Source: Opitutaceae bacterium (lineage in GTDB: Bacteria; Verrucomicrobiota; Verrucomicrobiia; Opitutales; Opitutaceae). Taken from it: a stretch of DNA of 49,066 bases. Made by a program: the position numbers and the translations under genes. The notes beneath the pieces were generated by a model. It was not told the DNA's origin and did no database searches. It worked only from the letters and a program-made list of their open reading frames with translations. The stretch is from the NCBI GenBank assembly GCA_014879845.1, contig JACSRI010000272.1, forward strand, positions 1 to 49,066, written 5' to 3'. This document shows positions 19,301-28,854 of this stretch, piece by piece. Numbering within the stretch: position 1 is the first letter of the stretch; every line of letters starts with the position of its first letter.

Positions 19301-21022
19301 ATCGAGACCGAGAAACAGGCGCTTGAGAAGGCCCGCGAGACCGTCCGCCTCGACGAGGAGAAACTGGCCAACGCCTTCAAGTCGGTCGAGTCAACGAAGC
19401 AGGAACTCGACCAGCGCGCGGCCGCCCTCGCGACCGACCGCAAGACGCTCGCCTCCTCCCGCTCCGACCTCGCCAATCGCGCCGCCGCCCTCGCCTTGCG
19501 CGAGGCCGAGGTGGAAAACCTCCTTCAGTCCGCGACGGAGTCCGCCGGCACCGCCCCCGCCCAGGAGGCGATGTTCGCCGAGATGCGCGAGAAACTCACG
19601 GCCGACAAGCTCCAGCTCGCGCGCGAGCGCTCCGAGCTCGAGCAGCGTGCCGCCCGCGCCCAGGCCGAGGCCAAGGCCGCGCGCGATCGCGCCGAGCAGC
19701 TCGAGGCCGACCGCGCCATCCTCGCCGCGGAGCGCGAACGCCTCCAGGCCGAGGCCGCCCGCGTCCAGGCCGAGAAGGAATCCCTCGCCCGCCTCGACGA
19801 CGAGGCGCGCCGCCTCCAGTCCCGCGCCGACGAACTCGCCGCCTGGGAAAAGTCCCTCAAGGACTCCGCCGCCCGCGCCGCCTCCTCGGATACCGGCCTG
19901 ACCGAGCGCCTCAAGTCGCTCGCCGAGACCGAGGCCCGCCTCGACCAGGAGCGGTCAGCCCTCGCCTCGCGCGCCACCGAGGAGATGCAGGCGCGCGAAG
20001 AGCAGCGCGCCACCCTCGCCGGCGAGCGGGCGCGTCTCGACGCCGTCCGCGAGACGCTCGCCAGCGAGCGCAAGACCCTCGCCGCCGAACGCGAAAAACT
20101 CGAGCAGACCCGTTCGCTCCTCGAGAGCGAACGCCTCGCCTTCGCCGCCGAGAAGGAACGACTCAACGCCGAGATCACGCGGCTGCAGTCCGACCGCGAC
20201 GCCACCAGCGGGCTCGACGGCGAGCGGGACGAAATCCGCCGCCTGCGCGAGACCCTCACCGTCGAGCAGCGCAAGGTGCAGCTCGACGCCGCCCAGGTCG
20301 CCGAGGAAAAGGGCCGCCTCGCCCGCAAGAACGAGGAGATGCTCGCCCGCCTCGAGAACGAACGCGCCGAGCTCGCGCGCCAGAAAGCCGAGTTTGAGAC
20401 CCGCCTTTCCCTCGCCACGGCCGACAAGATGCGCGCCGAGGAAAGCGATCGCCAACACCTCGACGAGTTGCGCCGCAAGCTCCAGGACGAGCGCGAGCTC
20501 ATGCACAAGGAGCAGCTCAAGCTCCGCCTCGAGTCCGCCCGCATCAAGGAGTCCGCGGCCAAGATCGAGGAGGACCGCAAGCACATGCTCGAGGACCTCG
20601 AGACGCTCGAGAAGCAGGAGAAGACACTCAAAGCCTTCGAGGCGCGCCTGCGCGCCCAGGCCGCCAAGGTCGAGAAGGAGAAGGTCAAAATTCAGACGGC
20701 CAAGCCCGCCACCAAGGCCGGTGCCAAGGTCGACGACGCCAACATCAAGCTCGCCTGGGAGAAGGTGCAGCAGGCCTCCGAGGGCCTGGAGCGCGAGCGC
20801 AAGGCCTTCCTCGACGACGTGCGCGCCTTCCAGGAACAGGAGGCCGCGATGCGCCGCTACGAGGAGCACCTGCGCGACAAGCAGACCCAGATCGAGAAGC
20901 AGGAGCGCAAGCTCGAGGAGCAGGAACGCGACTTCACGACCAAGCTCGCCCAAGTCGCCGCCTCCGCCCCTCCCGGCCAGCGTTCCCTCTGGACCCAGAG
21001 CGGCGGCGGCGGTCGCCGCTGA
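16358..21022 (+). CDS. Giant coiled-coil protein with N-terminal degenerate receiver domain
   Basis: A 1554-residue protein starting with TTG at 16358. Residues 1-125 resemble a CheY-type receiver: KILILRANAKAKRTLALL for beta-1/alpha-1, LVITDHEIPDS with Asp53 at the phosphorylation position, then PVFMIAAN. However, the acidic pair after beta-1 is replaced by Arg-Ala-Asn, and the conserved Lys before the last helix is missing (DVFSDPDN). After an Ala/Pro-rich linker (about 145-175) almost all of 180-1500 is uninterrupted Ala/Glu/Arg/Leu/Gln heptad-like sequence, predicted long coiled coil. The tail (about 1515-1554) ends WTQSGGGGRR. No membrane segment or signal peptide is seen. Function is unknown; a cytoskeletal or scaffold role is an inference. 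The start codon is uncertain, but the receiver-like strand begins right there. Confidence 0.85.
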   Translation: MTRKILILRANAKAKRTLALLMADLGFDIRAFTSATDALKLARQELFDLVITDHEIPDSTGFAFVESLKKIQPTVPVFMIAANLELPSIIKGIRLGITDVFSDPDNLKEVVRRTVHLLRPNEKQDDTVSAEELGQIENLLENIGPVATEVAPARAKVPAAAAGAEPKDEAPRIGDTAGVRKKIAGLRQDLDKLSSDRRDLEAAAESLRVEKAALEAQVTELSERRAEHAELTEQIERLRRDARSAEEGSARAKAELAAAQKRLEDERARLNSRASALVDEEGRMAEESARARELLKQLEADRAELAGERNALMQARVALNREKQEVAQHAAKRAALDAAEADLKQRTETIDARAQEIAGLADALLARENALSADRGQIEEEKAALRESVTRLQTERDSLARAHQQAAAEAAQLERRAADITKLESEIATRREEIETAGFELARTRAEVDRRAAELQVLEERRAELALEEQRLAAEQARLAAREKDLTTRQSQLELASTTLNAAEEELIRDRAAFDAERSQFSEAQIELDARRIQIDQRRLELNATAEMLRSREEQIRSREDEIEASRTSLEEREASLRQREEKIQSDIAALERRSAEIVAEEKRLTTAAESARTSLRELEERTAALDQTRRDIAEQQAALETAREEIQRRTERQTAEQARIDEARAQLAGLEQRAAHIEAEGHRLATETRAIEEHRSQLDSLQAEINTRRTGLDDTAAALERRRTELDEREQHLVAEQAALSEEHTRLTEATQRVTAQQTALERSLAEAAANQAEAARLKQELTGQLEIKKTVEAEATKLSKKELALDAARRELAAKQEQLDSEIQAQREREAAFQQESAALRRQIEADRLVLKNETDTLRRRAAAIEAEGKSLATALLELETRRTELDKKERAAAALARDNEAAASRLRDAESRLSAEKSSVASERETVSRQRAETDSIRREIAEAEAALSEARTQLAREREVLATARAEADAVLALRDSIETEKQALEKARETVRLDEEKLANAFKSVESTKQELDQRAAALATDRKTLASSRSDLANRAAALALREAEVENLLQSATESAGTAPAQEAMFAEMREKLTADKLQLARERSELEQRAARAQAEAKAARDRAEQLEADRAILAAERERLQAEAARVQAEKESLARLDDEARRLQSRADELAAWEKSLKDSAARAASSDTGLTERLKSLAETEARLDQERSALASRATEEMQAREEQRATLAGERARLDAVRETLASERKTLAAEREKLEQTRSLLESERLAFAAEKERLNAEITRLQSDRDATSGLDGERDEIRRLRETLTVEQRKVQLDAAQVAEEKGRLARKNEEMLARLENERAELARQKAEFETRLSLATADKMRAEESDRQHLDELRRKLQDERELMHKEQLKLRLESARIKESAAKIEEDRKHMLEDLETLEKQEKTLKAFEARLRAQAAKVEKEKVKIQTAKPATKAGAKVDDANIKLAWEKVQQASEGLERERKAFLDDVRAFQEQEAAMRRYEEHLRDKQTQIEKQERKLEEQERDFTTKLAQVAASAPPGQRSLWTQSGGGGRR

Positions 21023-21044
21023 GCGCGGTCGGGTCTTGAGGTGG

Positions 21045-21065
21045 CGACGCCTGGCCGAGGCGTCG
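21045..21065. terminator. Hairpin after the coiled-coil gene
   Basis: CGACGCCT (21045-21052) pairs perfectly with AGGCGTCG (21058-21065) around a 5-base loop, 22 bases after the stop codon. There is no T-run, so it is a weak terminator candidate. The GCCTGGCCGAGGC core resembles the arms of the repeat at 13229-13304. Confidence 0.4.
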
Positions 21066-21180
21066 GTGTGATGCCTGCGTGCGTGCTGAGATCGCCCGCC
21101 GAGGCCTCCTTGTGTTCAGCGGCGGCGCAGAGCGCAGTCGTGGGCTCGGCGAGATCTCTCTGCCGCGCCCGCCCGGTGGC

Positions 21181-22026
21181 TCAACGGAACAACAGCACCG
21201 GCACCTTGCAGGTCCGGATCATCCCGGTCGTCGTGCTGCCGATGATCAGGTAGCGAATGCGACTGTGGCCGTAGGCGCCCATGGCAAGCAGGTGGATGTC
21301 GTTGCTTGTCACATACGCCGCGATCTGATCCTCGGGTGACCCGTGCAGCATCTGGCAGATGGGCGAGAAGCCCGCCGCCTTCATCGCGGCTTCGGCCTCG
21401 CGCAGGTGCTTGACCGCGTCGTCCGCGACGATCGCGCCCGCCACGATCACGATATGCAGCTCGAGTCCGCGCCACGCGTTCGATCCGGCCAGATGCTCGA
21501 GCGCCTTGCGACAGCTCGGGCTGCCGTCGTAGGCCAGGAGCATGCGCGAGATCGGGCGGAACGAGCGCGAGGTGACCAGGCACGGGCGCGAACTCGCCCG
21601 CAGCACGCGCTCCATCGTCGAGCCGAGGTGCTCGGTGGCGAAGTTCGCGTTCTCGCCGCGCTTGCCGAGCATGATGAGGTCGGTCGACTGGTCGTAGTCG
21701 GTCAGGCAGTCGACGAGCAGGCCGGTCTTGTGGGTGGCATGCACCCGCCCGCCGAGGCCAGCCTCGGTGAAGACCGACTTGGCCGACTCGAGGATCACGT
21801 CGGCCTTCTTCTTCTCGAGTTCCTCGAGTTGGCCGAGCACCGCCTGATAGGGCTGGATGCCGAGCGAGCCGCCGATGTCGGCGACCAGCGGGACCTCGAA
21901 TTGCCGCAGGTCCGTGACATACAAAACCTCAAACCCCGCCTCGGTGCGGCCGGCCAGCCATGCGGCGTATTGGCAGCACACGCGGGAGTAGTTGGAGCCG
22001 TCTGAGCAGACCAGGATGCGTTTCAC
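21181..22026 (-). CDS. Tandem universal stress protein (two UspA domains)
   Basis: A 281-residue protein made of two UspA domains, about 1-150 and 155-281. The N-domain starts MKRILVCSDGSNYS and ends with LGKRGENANFATEHLGS; the C-domain has MLLAYDGSPSCRKALEHL and MGAYGHSRIRYLIIGSTT. Both contain the G-x2-G-x9/10-G-S/T signature of ATP-binding Usp proteins, so both may bind ATP. Such proteins are cytosolic stress responders with no single known reaction. It lies tail-to-tail with the coiled-coil gene, and glgC is upstream on the same strand with a 266-base gap. Confidence 0.9.
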   Translation of the reverse strand: MKRILVCSDGSNYSRVCCQYAAWLAGRTEAGFEVLYVTDLRQFEVPLVADIGGSLGIQPYQAVLGQLEELEKKKADVILESAKSVFTEAGLGGRVHATHKTGLLVDCLTDYDQSTDLIMLGKRGENANFATEHLGSTMERVLRASSRPCLVTSRSFRPISRMLLAYDGSPSCRKALEHLAGSNAWRGLELHIVIVAGAIVADDAVKHLREAEAAMKAAGFSPICQMLHGSPEDQIAAYVTSNDIHLLAMGAYGHSRIRYLIIGSTTTGMIRTCKVPVLLFR

Positions 22027-22292
22027 GAGAAGCTCCTTTCGTTTGGCGGACGTTACGTTGATGCGCGAAAGTCAGATGCCGGGCGAGATTCGGAACGCGG
22101 GAGCGATGAGTCGGTTGTCAGAATTCAAGGGTCGGGGGCAGCGTGCCGAGGGCGGCGGGCAGGGAAGCTTGGACCATGGAACCGTGGCTTCGCTTTCCCG
22201 GAGGCTGTCGCTCCATGTGTCCCTCAGGCCCTTCGCCCTCTAGTCCGTTCGTCCTTTCATCTTTTTGTCCCTCCGTCCTCTGTCCTCCATCC

Positions 22293-23579
22293 TCAGATCA
22301 CCGTATTGTTCGCGATGATCGCGTTCTTCGGCACGACCAGCACGCCGTCGCGGATGTAGACGCCCTGCCCTTCCCAGTTCGCCGGCTTGCCGGCCGGGTC
22401 GAGCACGACGTTGTTCCCGATGCGCGCGCCCTTGTCGATGATCGCATTGCGGATCGTGCAATTGTGCCCGATGCCGACGTTGGGCACGCCGTTCTCCGCG
22501 TTGGAGCGGATATCGCGCTCCGTCTCGAAACCGTCCGCGCCCATCATCACCACGTTCTCGAGCTTGCAGCCCTCGCGTACCGTCGCACGGATGCCGATCA
22601 CGCAGCGCCGCAGTTGCGCCTCGGTGATGATGCAGCCGTCGGCCATGACCACGTGCTCCATCGTGCAGCGGTTGACCTTCGAAGCCGGCAGGTAGCGTGC
22701 GTGGGTGTAGACAGGCACGCCGGCGGCGAAAAAGTTGAAGGGCGGGACCACGTCGGTGAGCTGGAGGTTGGCCTCGAAGAAGGCGCGCACCGTGCCGATG
22801 TCCTCCCAGTAACCCTCGAAGATGTGGCTGTAGATGCGACCCTTGCCGAGGAGGCTCGGGATGATCTCCTTGCCGAAGTCGGTCATGTTGTTGTTCAAGG
22901 CCTCGACGAGGGCACGGCGGTTGAACACGTAGTTGCCCATCGAGGCCAGGCAGTGCTTGCCCGCCGGGGTGAACTTCAGGCGCGATTGCACCGCCTCGCC
23001 GACGACCATCTTCTCGATGACCGCGGGGTCCTTGGGTTTTTCCGCAAACTCGGCGATCGAGAGGTCGTCGTTGACGCGCATCAGGCCGAGGCCCTCGACC
23101 TTGCTGGCCGGGAACGGCAGCGCGGCGATGGTGACGTTGGCCTTCGTCTCGATGTGCTGCTGGATCATCGCCCGGAAATCCATGCGGTAGAGCTGATCGC
23201 CCGCGAGGATGAGCACGAGGTCGTGCTTGTGGTCGGCGAAGTGGTGCAGGTTTTGGCGCACCGCGTCGGCCGTGCCCTGATACCACATGTCCCCCTTTTC
23301 CGTCTGCTCGGCGGAGAGGATCTCGACCATGCCGCCGTTGAACGGATCGAAGCGGTAGGTGTTCTGGATGTGCCGGTGCAGCGACGCGGTGTTGAACTGC
23401 GTGAGCACGAAGATGCGGTTGATGCCCGAGTTCAGGCAATTGCTGATCGGGATGTCGACCAGGCGGTACTTGCCCGCCAGCGGGACCGCCGGTTTGCAGC
23501 GCTCCTTGGTCAAGGGATAGAGGCGCGTGCCGCGGCCGCCGCCCATGATGATCGCCAGAACCTTGTTTTCAGAACTCAT
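22293..23579 (-). CDS. glgC: Glucose-1-phosphate adenylyltransferase
   Basis: A 428-residue ADP-glucose pyrophosphorylase making ADP-glucose from ATP and glucose 1-phosphate, the committed step of glycogen synthesis. MGGGRGTRLYPLT is the nucleotide-binding loop, KPAVPLAGKYRLVDIPISN the substrate-binding segment, and WYQGTADAVRQN and EFAEKPKD are typical. The C-terminal third is a left-handed beta-helix, where allosteric effectors bind. The other glycogen genes (glgA, glgB) are not in the window. It is divergent from trpE, and the 373-base spacer contains a hairpin repeat. Confidence 0.95.
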   Translation of the reverse strand: MSSENKVLAIIMGGGRGTRLYPLTKERCKPAVPLAGKYRLVDIPISNCLNSGINRIFVLTQFNTASLHRHIQNTYRFDPFNGGMVEILSAEQTEKGDMWYQGTADAVRQNLHHFADHKHDLVLILAGDQLYRMDFRAMIQQHIETKANVTIAALPFPASKVEGLGLMRVNDDLSIAEFAEKPKDPAVIEKMVVGEAVQSRLKFTPAGKHCLASMGNYVFNRRALVEALNNNMTDFGKEIIPSLLGKGRIYSHIFEGYWEDIGTVRAFFEANLQLTDVVPPFNFFAAGVPVYTHARYLPASKVNRCTMEHVVMADGCIITEAQLRRCVIGIRATVREGCKLENVVMMGADGFETERDIRSNAENGVPNVGIGHNCTIRNAIIDKGARIGNNVVLDPAGKPANWEGQGVYIRDGVLVVPKNAIIANNTVI

Positions 23580-23952
23580 CCGTGTGTGGGGTTTTAGGAC
23601 ACCTCCAAGTTATCCGGGGTCGGAAAGGCGCCAACCGAATTCGCCGAAAAACCGGCGCATCGTTGTCTGCCTCGCACGCACTGCACGCGAGGCGCGCCCC
23701 GCACCTCTCCGATCTCGCGGCCGATCTTGTGGGACGCTCGCGCCGAGCCGTTGGATGGTCGTGAACGGGGATGAAAAGTCGGGCGTGTGCGGTGCTGCGC
23801 GCGCTGCATCCTTTAACCTTCCCACCTTTCGACCTTTCACCCTATTGCAGACTCCGCCGCCAGCCACTCGCCACACGAGCGGCGAGCAAGGTTTCAGCGA
23901 CAGCGTTCCGCGAACCGGAAGCGCGATAGCTGAAACCGCCGGCCTTTCTTCC
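23580..23952. other. Divergent region between glgC and trpE
   Basis: It contains the hairpin element at 23863-23937, whose end lies only 15 bases before the trpE start codon. Pyrimidine-rich tracts occur around 23815-23845. No leader peptide with Trp codons and no clear sigma-70 promoter was seen, so classical trp attenuation is not supported. Confidence 0.4.
23863..23937. repeat. Nested-hairpin repeat, copy A
   Basis: A 75-bp element with a partly degenerate first stem (CACTCG..CGAG), an outer stem GGTTTCAGC/GCTGAAACC (23890-23898 with 23929-23937) and an inner hairpin TTCCG/CGGAA. It aligns base for base with copy B at 26836-26910. The outer stem differs by one base on each side in a way that keeps pairing. 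Confidence 0.75.
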
Positions 23953-25443
<1,491 letters not shown>

Positions 25444-25740
25444 GCCGCGTCGGATTTAGCGGCAGATCACGCCAGCTGCGCTGTTTGCGGAGTGCTGGGT
25501 GGAGATACATGCGCTAATACCCCGCGCGGATTTCGCGACCTACACGTGGTGCAGCACGTATCCGCCGGGACACGTGGCACGGTTGGTGTTAGACCGTGTC
25601 TCGGGAATAAACCCGACTGACACACCATCTCACTCGTGACCACGCGCACCGCAGCCTCCGCTCCACGATCCGTTCCCTCGGATACGAACTTCCCGCGGAT
25701 CGATTCACGAAACCTGCCTGCTCCCGCGCGCGTCCACACC
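25444..25740. other. Upstream region of the sigma-factor gene
   Basis: Nearly 300 bases after trpE. The sigma-factor frame is open from 25636 (GTG), but the extra 35 residues are Ser/Thr/Pro/Arg-rich and not sigma-like. I find no strong terminator for trpE and no clear promoter. Confidence 0.35.
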
Positions 25741-26832
25741 ATGAACATGACCACCATCGTTGAAAAGAAACGCCCCCGGTCGGTCGCTGACAAGGAGGAG
25801 ACCGAGGTCTCGGCCGTCGACAACGTCGAGAAGCTCACGCCGCCCGCCATTCAGGATGCGCCGCCCTCGTTTACCGAGAACGCGGACGCGCCTTCGCCCG
25901 CCGAACCCGGCGATCGCAGTACACTCAAACTCTACCTGCAGGAGATCGCGAAGACGCCGCTGCTCACACCCGAGCAGGAGGTGCAACTCGCCGCCAAGAT
26001 CAAGCGCGGGCACAAGCCCTCGCGCGATCTGATGATCAAGTCCAACCTGCGCCTGGTCGTGAAGATCGCGCACGACTACAAGGACTTTGGCCTGCCGCTG
26101 CTCGACCTCATCAGCGAGGGCAACATCGGCCTGATCAAGGCGGTCGAGCGCTTCGACCCGCAGAAGGGCGGCAAGCTCTCCACTTACGCCGCGTGGTGGA
26201 TCAAGCAGTCGATCAAGCGTGCCCTGGCCAACCAGAGCAAAACGATCCGCCTGCCCGTCCACCTCGTCGACAAGATCTCGAAGATGCGCAAGATGGCCAT
26301 GGCGCTGACCGAGGAGCTCGGCCGCGAGCCCACCGACGAGGAGCTGGCCGAGGAGCTGCACATGCCGGTCAACAAGGTCTCGCACCTGAAGACTGTGAGC
26401 GTGCGCCCGGCCTCGCTCAACGCCCCCATCGGCGAAGACGGCGACAGCACCGAGTTCGGCGAGATCGTCGGCGACGAGAACGCGCGCGATCCATTCGAGT
26501 CGCTGCGCGAGAAGGCCCGCAACATGGACTTGCGCCGCATGGTCGCCGACCTCGACGAACGCGAGGCCCGCATCATCAAGCTGCGCTTCGGCCTCGACGG
26601 CGAGGACGAGCGCACGCTCGAGGAAGTCGGCGAGATGTTCGGCATCACCCGCGAGCGCGTCCGCCAGCTCCAGAACATCGCCCTGTCGAAGATGCGCAAG
26701 GTGATGTGGGAGCAGGAGCGCCAGAAGACAGCCGAGGAGGTCGAGGATTCCCGCCGCGCCCGCGAGCGCATGCAGATCATCCGCGACTTCATCGTGGAAA
26801 AGACCAAGCGCACGAGAGCATCGGCGAACTGA
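25741..26832 (+). CDS. rpoD: Sigma-70 family RNA polymerase sigma factor (RpoD/SigA type)
   Basis: With ATG at 25741 the product is 363 residues. After a 60-residue acidic, disordered N-terminus comes region 1.2 (STLKLYLQEIAKTPLLT), region 2 with IKSNLRLVVKIAHDY, DLISEGNIGLIKAVERFD and the -10-reading STYAAWWIKQSIKRA, region 3, and region 4 (LRFGLDGEDERTLEEVG, ITRERVRQLQNIALSKMRK). Region 1.1 and the large non-conserved insert of long RpoD proteins are absent, as in SigA or RpoS. About 43 charged residues follow region 4.2, which is longer than usual. It could be the primary factor or a group 2 (RpoS-like) factor; sequence alone does not decide. A terminator follows at 26971. Confidence 0.88.
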   Translation: MNMTTIVEKKRPRSVADKEETEVSAVDNVEKLTPPAIQDAPPSFTENADAPSPAEPGDRSTLKLYLQEIAKTPLLTPEQEVQLAAKIKRGHKPSRDLMIKSNLRLVVKIAHDYKDFGLPLLDLISEGNIGLIKAVERFDPQKGGKLSTYAAWWIKQSIKRALANQSKTIRLPVHLVDKISKMRKMAMALTEELGREPTDEELAEELHMPVNKVSHLKTVSVRPASLNAPIGEDGDSTEFGEIVGDENARDPFESLREKARNMDLRRMVADLDEREARIIKLRFGLDGEDERTLEEVGEMFGITRERVRQLQNIALSKMRKVMWEQERQKTAEEVEDSRRARERMQIIRDFIVEKTKRTRASAN

Positions 26833-26835
26833 GCA

Positions 26836-26910
26836 GCCACTCGCGCTGCGAGTGGCGGGCAAGGTTTCGGCGAAAGCGTTCCGCGCAGCGGAAGCGCGAA
26901 AGCCGAAACC
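26836..26910. repeat. Nested-hairpin repeat, copy B
   Basis: Begins 3 bases after the sigma-factor stop codon. The first stem GCCACTCGC-GCT-GCGAGTGGC (26836-26856) is perfect. The outer stem GGTTTCGGC/GCCGAAACC (26863-26871 with 26902-26910) encloses TTCCGC-GCA-GCGGAA (26879-26893). It is the better-preserved partner of copy A at 23863-23937. Confidence 0.78.
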
Positions 26911-26970
26911 GCTTCGGTTCTCCAGCCGCTCGCGCAACTACGGCATACTCGCATCCACCCATCAATCACA

Positions 26971-27001
26971 GCCCCGCGTTCTCACGGACGCGGGGCTTTT
27001 C
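26971..27001 (+). terminator. Intrinsic terminator of the sigma-factor gene
   Basis: GCCCCGCG (26971-26978) pairs with CGCGGGGC (26989-26996) and is followed by TTTTCGTT on the + strand. It lies 139 bases after the stop codon, beyond the copy B hairpin element. Confidence 0.82.
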
Positions 27002-27150
27002 GTTGGGTTCTTCCCAGGCGGAGGGCGGGTCGCGAAGGATGGAAAGGGTGCAAAGGGATCAGGCCTCTGACCTTCGTACACGTCGCCTCCCTCGCAAGAG
27101 ACACGTCCCCACCCAGGCAAGAGCCGCGACAGCACGCATCGACCCTGGAC

Positions 27151-27186
27151 AAATGAAAAGCGCCACGCCGGGGCAGGCGTGGCGCT
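27151..27186 (-). terminator. Intrinsic terminator of the 248-residue protein gene
   Basis: On the minus strand an 11-bp perfect stem (AGCGCCACGCC/GGCGTGGCGCT, 27159-27186) is followed by TTTCATTT at 27158-27151. It lies 28 bases after the stop codon of the minus-strand gene. Confidence 0.85.
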
Positions 27187-27213
27187 CAGGATCCATGGCC
27201 CCACATGGCGGCA

Positions 27214-27960
27214 TCAGGCCGCGACACGTTTGTCCATCGATGGTTCTTCCGTGACCGCTGTGGCGGTCACGGGCGCGACGCCAGGCGGGGTCTTGCTCCC
27301 CCTCGAGCCCGATCGACTCCCACGTCGGTCGATGATCTGGCGCGCCGACCGGTAGGCCGCATACGCCTTCACATCCACCTTCCGCACCGGGAACATGAGC
27401 GCGTCGATGTGGTCGCGCAGCAGCGTATCCACACGGCGGAACAAGTCCGCCAGCTTCACCGTCGCGCTGCGCTTCGACACCATCGTGGTGCGTGGGTAAC
27501 CCACGCCCTCGTCGGCGGCACGAATGCGCGCCTCGAAGACATCGAGGATCTCCGCGGTCACACCCATGGCGGCCAGTTGCGGAAGCACCTCGCGCGCCGC
27601 GCCGAGCACACGCTCCGCCACGGTGAGCCGGTGGGCCCGGCGCAGGCGGCGGAACGTGTCACCGAGCGTCACCGTCCGGCGGATGCTCGGCAGGTCATGC
27701 TCGGTCGCGACACTCGCGACAAAACCGGCGATCTGCCGGGTCATGTCGGTCATGTCCTCCATGAGCTTGTCCCGCTGGGCCATGCTCGCACGGATCGGCT
27801 GGGTCTGGGTGAGAGCGAGGGTCTTGATCTCCTCGATCGTCGCACTGAGCTGCTCGAGCCGGGCCGGGAGTCCCGGCTGCTTCTCGACCTCAGGAAGGGC
27901 CTTCAGCATCGCCTCGACGGCGGTGTAGGAGGCCAGTTTGTTGGCTTGTTTCGTATTCAT
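27214..27960 (-). CDS. Helical protein of unknown function
   Basis: A 248-residue soluble protein, all-helical in character, with no signal peptide or membrane segment. The N-terminus MNTKQANKLASYTAVEAML is followed by helices with regular Leu/Ala spacing, then a conserved-looking stretch TTMVSKRSATVKLADLF and DTLLRDHIDALM. The last 35 residues are Gly/Ser/Pro/Thr-rich and probably disordered. From memory, the layout resembles an uncharacterised family of about 210-residue proteins common in Bacteroidota, but I could not check this. A good Shine-Dalgarno (GAAAGG) precedes the ATG, behind an unstructured A/C-rich leader (27965-28010), which suggests efficient translation. It has its own terminator and is divergent from the WYL regulator. 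Confidence 0.72.
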   Translation of the reverse strand: MNTKQANKLASYTAVEAMLKALPEVEKQPGLPARLEQLSATIEEIKTLALTQTQPIRASMAQRDKLMEDMTDMTRQIAGFVASVATEHDLPSIRRTVTLGDTFRRLRRAHRLTVAERVLGAAREVLPQLAAMGVTAEILDVFEARIRAADEGVGYPRTTMVSKRSATVKLADLFRRVDTLLRDHIDALMFPVRKVDVKAYAAYRSARQIIDRRGSRSGSRGSKTPPGVAPVTATAVTEEPSMDKRVAA

Positions 27961-28854
27961 CGCTGTACCTTTCGTTGTATCTGTGTGTTGTGTGTTGTTT
28001 GTTTGAGTGAACGCCTCGGCGAGCCATCCGGTCGTCCGGCTGCACCCGCCTCGGAGTTCGGGACACAGCCTAGCAGGGCCGCAGTATCATCCCGGTATAC
28101 TGCCGAAATTTCCCGGAAGTTTTTTCCGAACGCGTCCGAACCCCATGCGGACACGCTCCGTGGCCACGGGACAGCGGCACGTCGAACGCACGCCGCGCTC
28201 GAGGCAACGCGAACGGATCGCCGACTGTCCTCGGCACGGGCCGGGGTGCGCGGGATGAGCAACCCTCGTGACGCGGAGCGCACTCCGGCGCCTCGCGCAC
28301 CCGCCCGCATGCCTCCGCACCAGCGCGGTGTACCATGCAGCGCGTGCGGCCGTATGCGTCGGCAGCGACAACTACGACCGCGCGCGGACACCTCGCACCC
28401 GCTTGCAGGATGCCGCGGCTCCTGCGGCGGGCCACGGCGCGACCCTGCGCGCGACGCATGCAATGCCGGCAGCGCGATGTTCAGCCGGAGCAGCGCCAGG
28501 GTGCATTTACGTCTCGCCGAGTGTCGACGCGACAGCGCCAGCGATCCACGCGTCAGCGTCACCATCCCGCACCGACGCACGAGCGAGCGGGCCGCGCGCA
28601 CCCCTGGGCTGCCGAAGAGGCCGAAGGAGTGGCGCGGCCGCGTCAGGGAGCCGGAGGGACGCGGATCGCAGCGCCGGGCACAGGTCACCCACCCCGCCAT
28701 CCGTCCGGTAACGCTGGGGTCGACGAGCACGACGCGGCGCGGCGATCCCGACACCCGATACTGCAGGGCGAGGCGGCGCCGCCTCGAAGCTACAGCTCCG
28801 TGTGCCGACGACCGATACCAGCAACGGAGCGCCTCGCGCCCTCCCCGACCCCAC
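27961..28854. other. Long divergent spacer, no gene supported
   Basis: Nearly 900 bases between the helical protein and the WYL regulator. Open frames cross it, but their translations are Arg/Ala/Ser-rich with no family features. An inverted repeat GCAGTAT-n9-ATACTGC lies at about 28079-28101 upstream of the minus-strand gene and looks like an operator. TTCCCGGAA follows at about 28110. I see no RNA gene. Confidence 0.4.
28079..28101. promoter_or_regulatory. Operator-like inverted repeat
   Basis: GCAGTAT and ATACTGC are perfect inverted arms of 7 bases separated by 9, about 120 bases upstream of the 27960 start codon. Size and AT-rich arms suit binding of a dimeric regulator, for which the divergent WYL protein is the obvious but untested candidate. 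Confidence 0.35.

Noticed and set aside
23580-23952. trp attenuator with leader peptide
   Set aside because: No short frame with tandem Trp codons and no T-run terminator precede trpE; the hairpin belongs to a repeat family also found after the sigma-factor gene.
27205-28854. Upstream extension of the WYL frame to 889 residues
   Set aside because: The extra 550 residues are Arg/Pro/Ala-rich spacer translation overlapping the helical-protein gene in antisense; the HTH starts just after the ATG at 28855.
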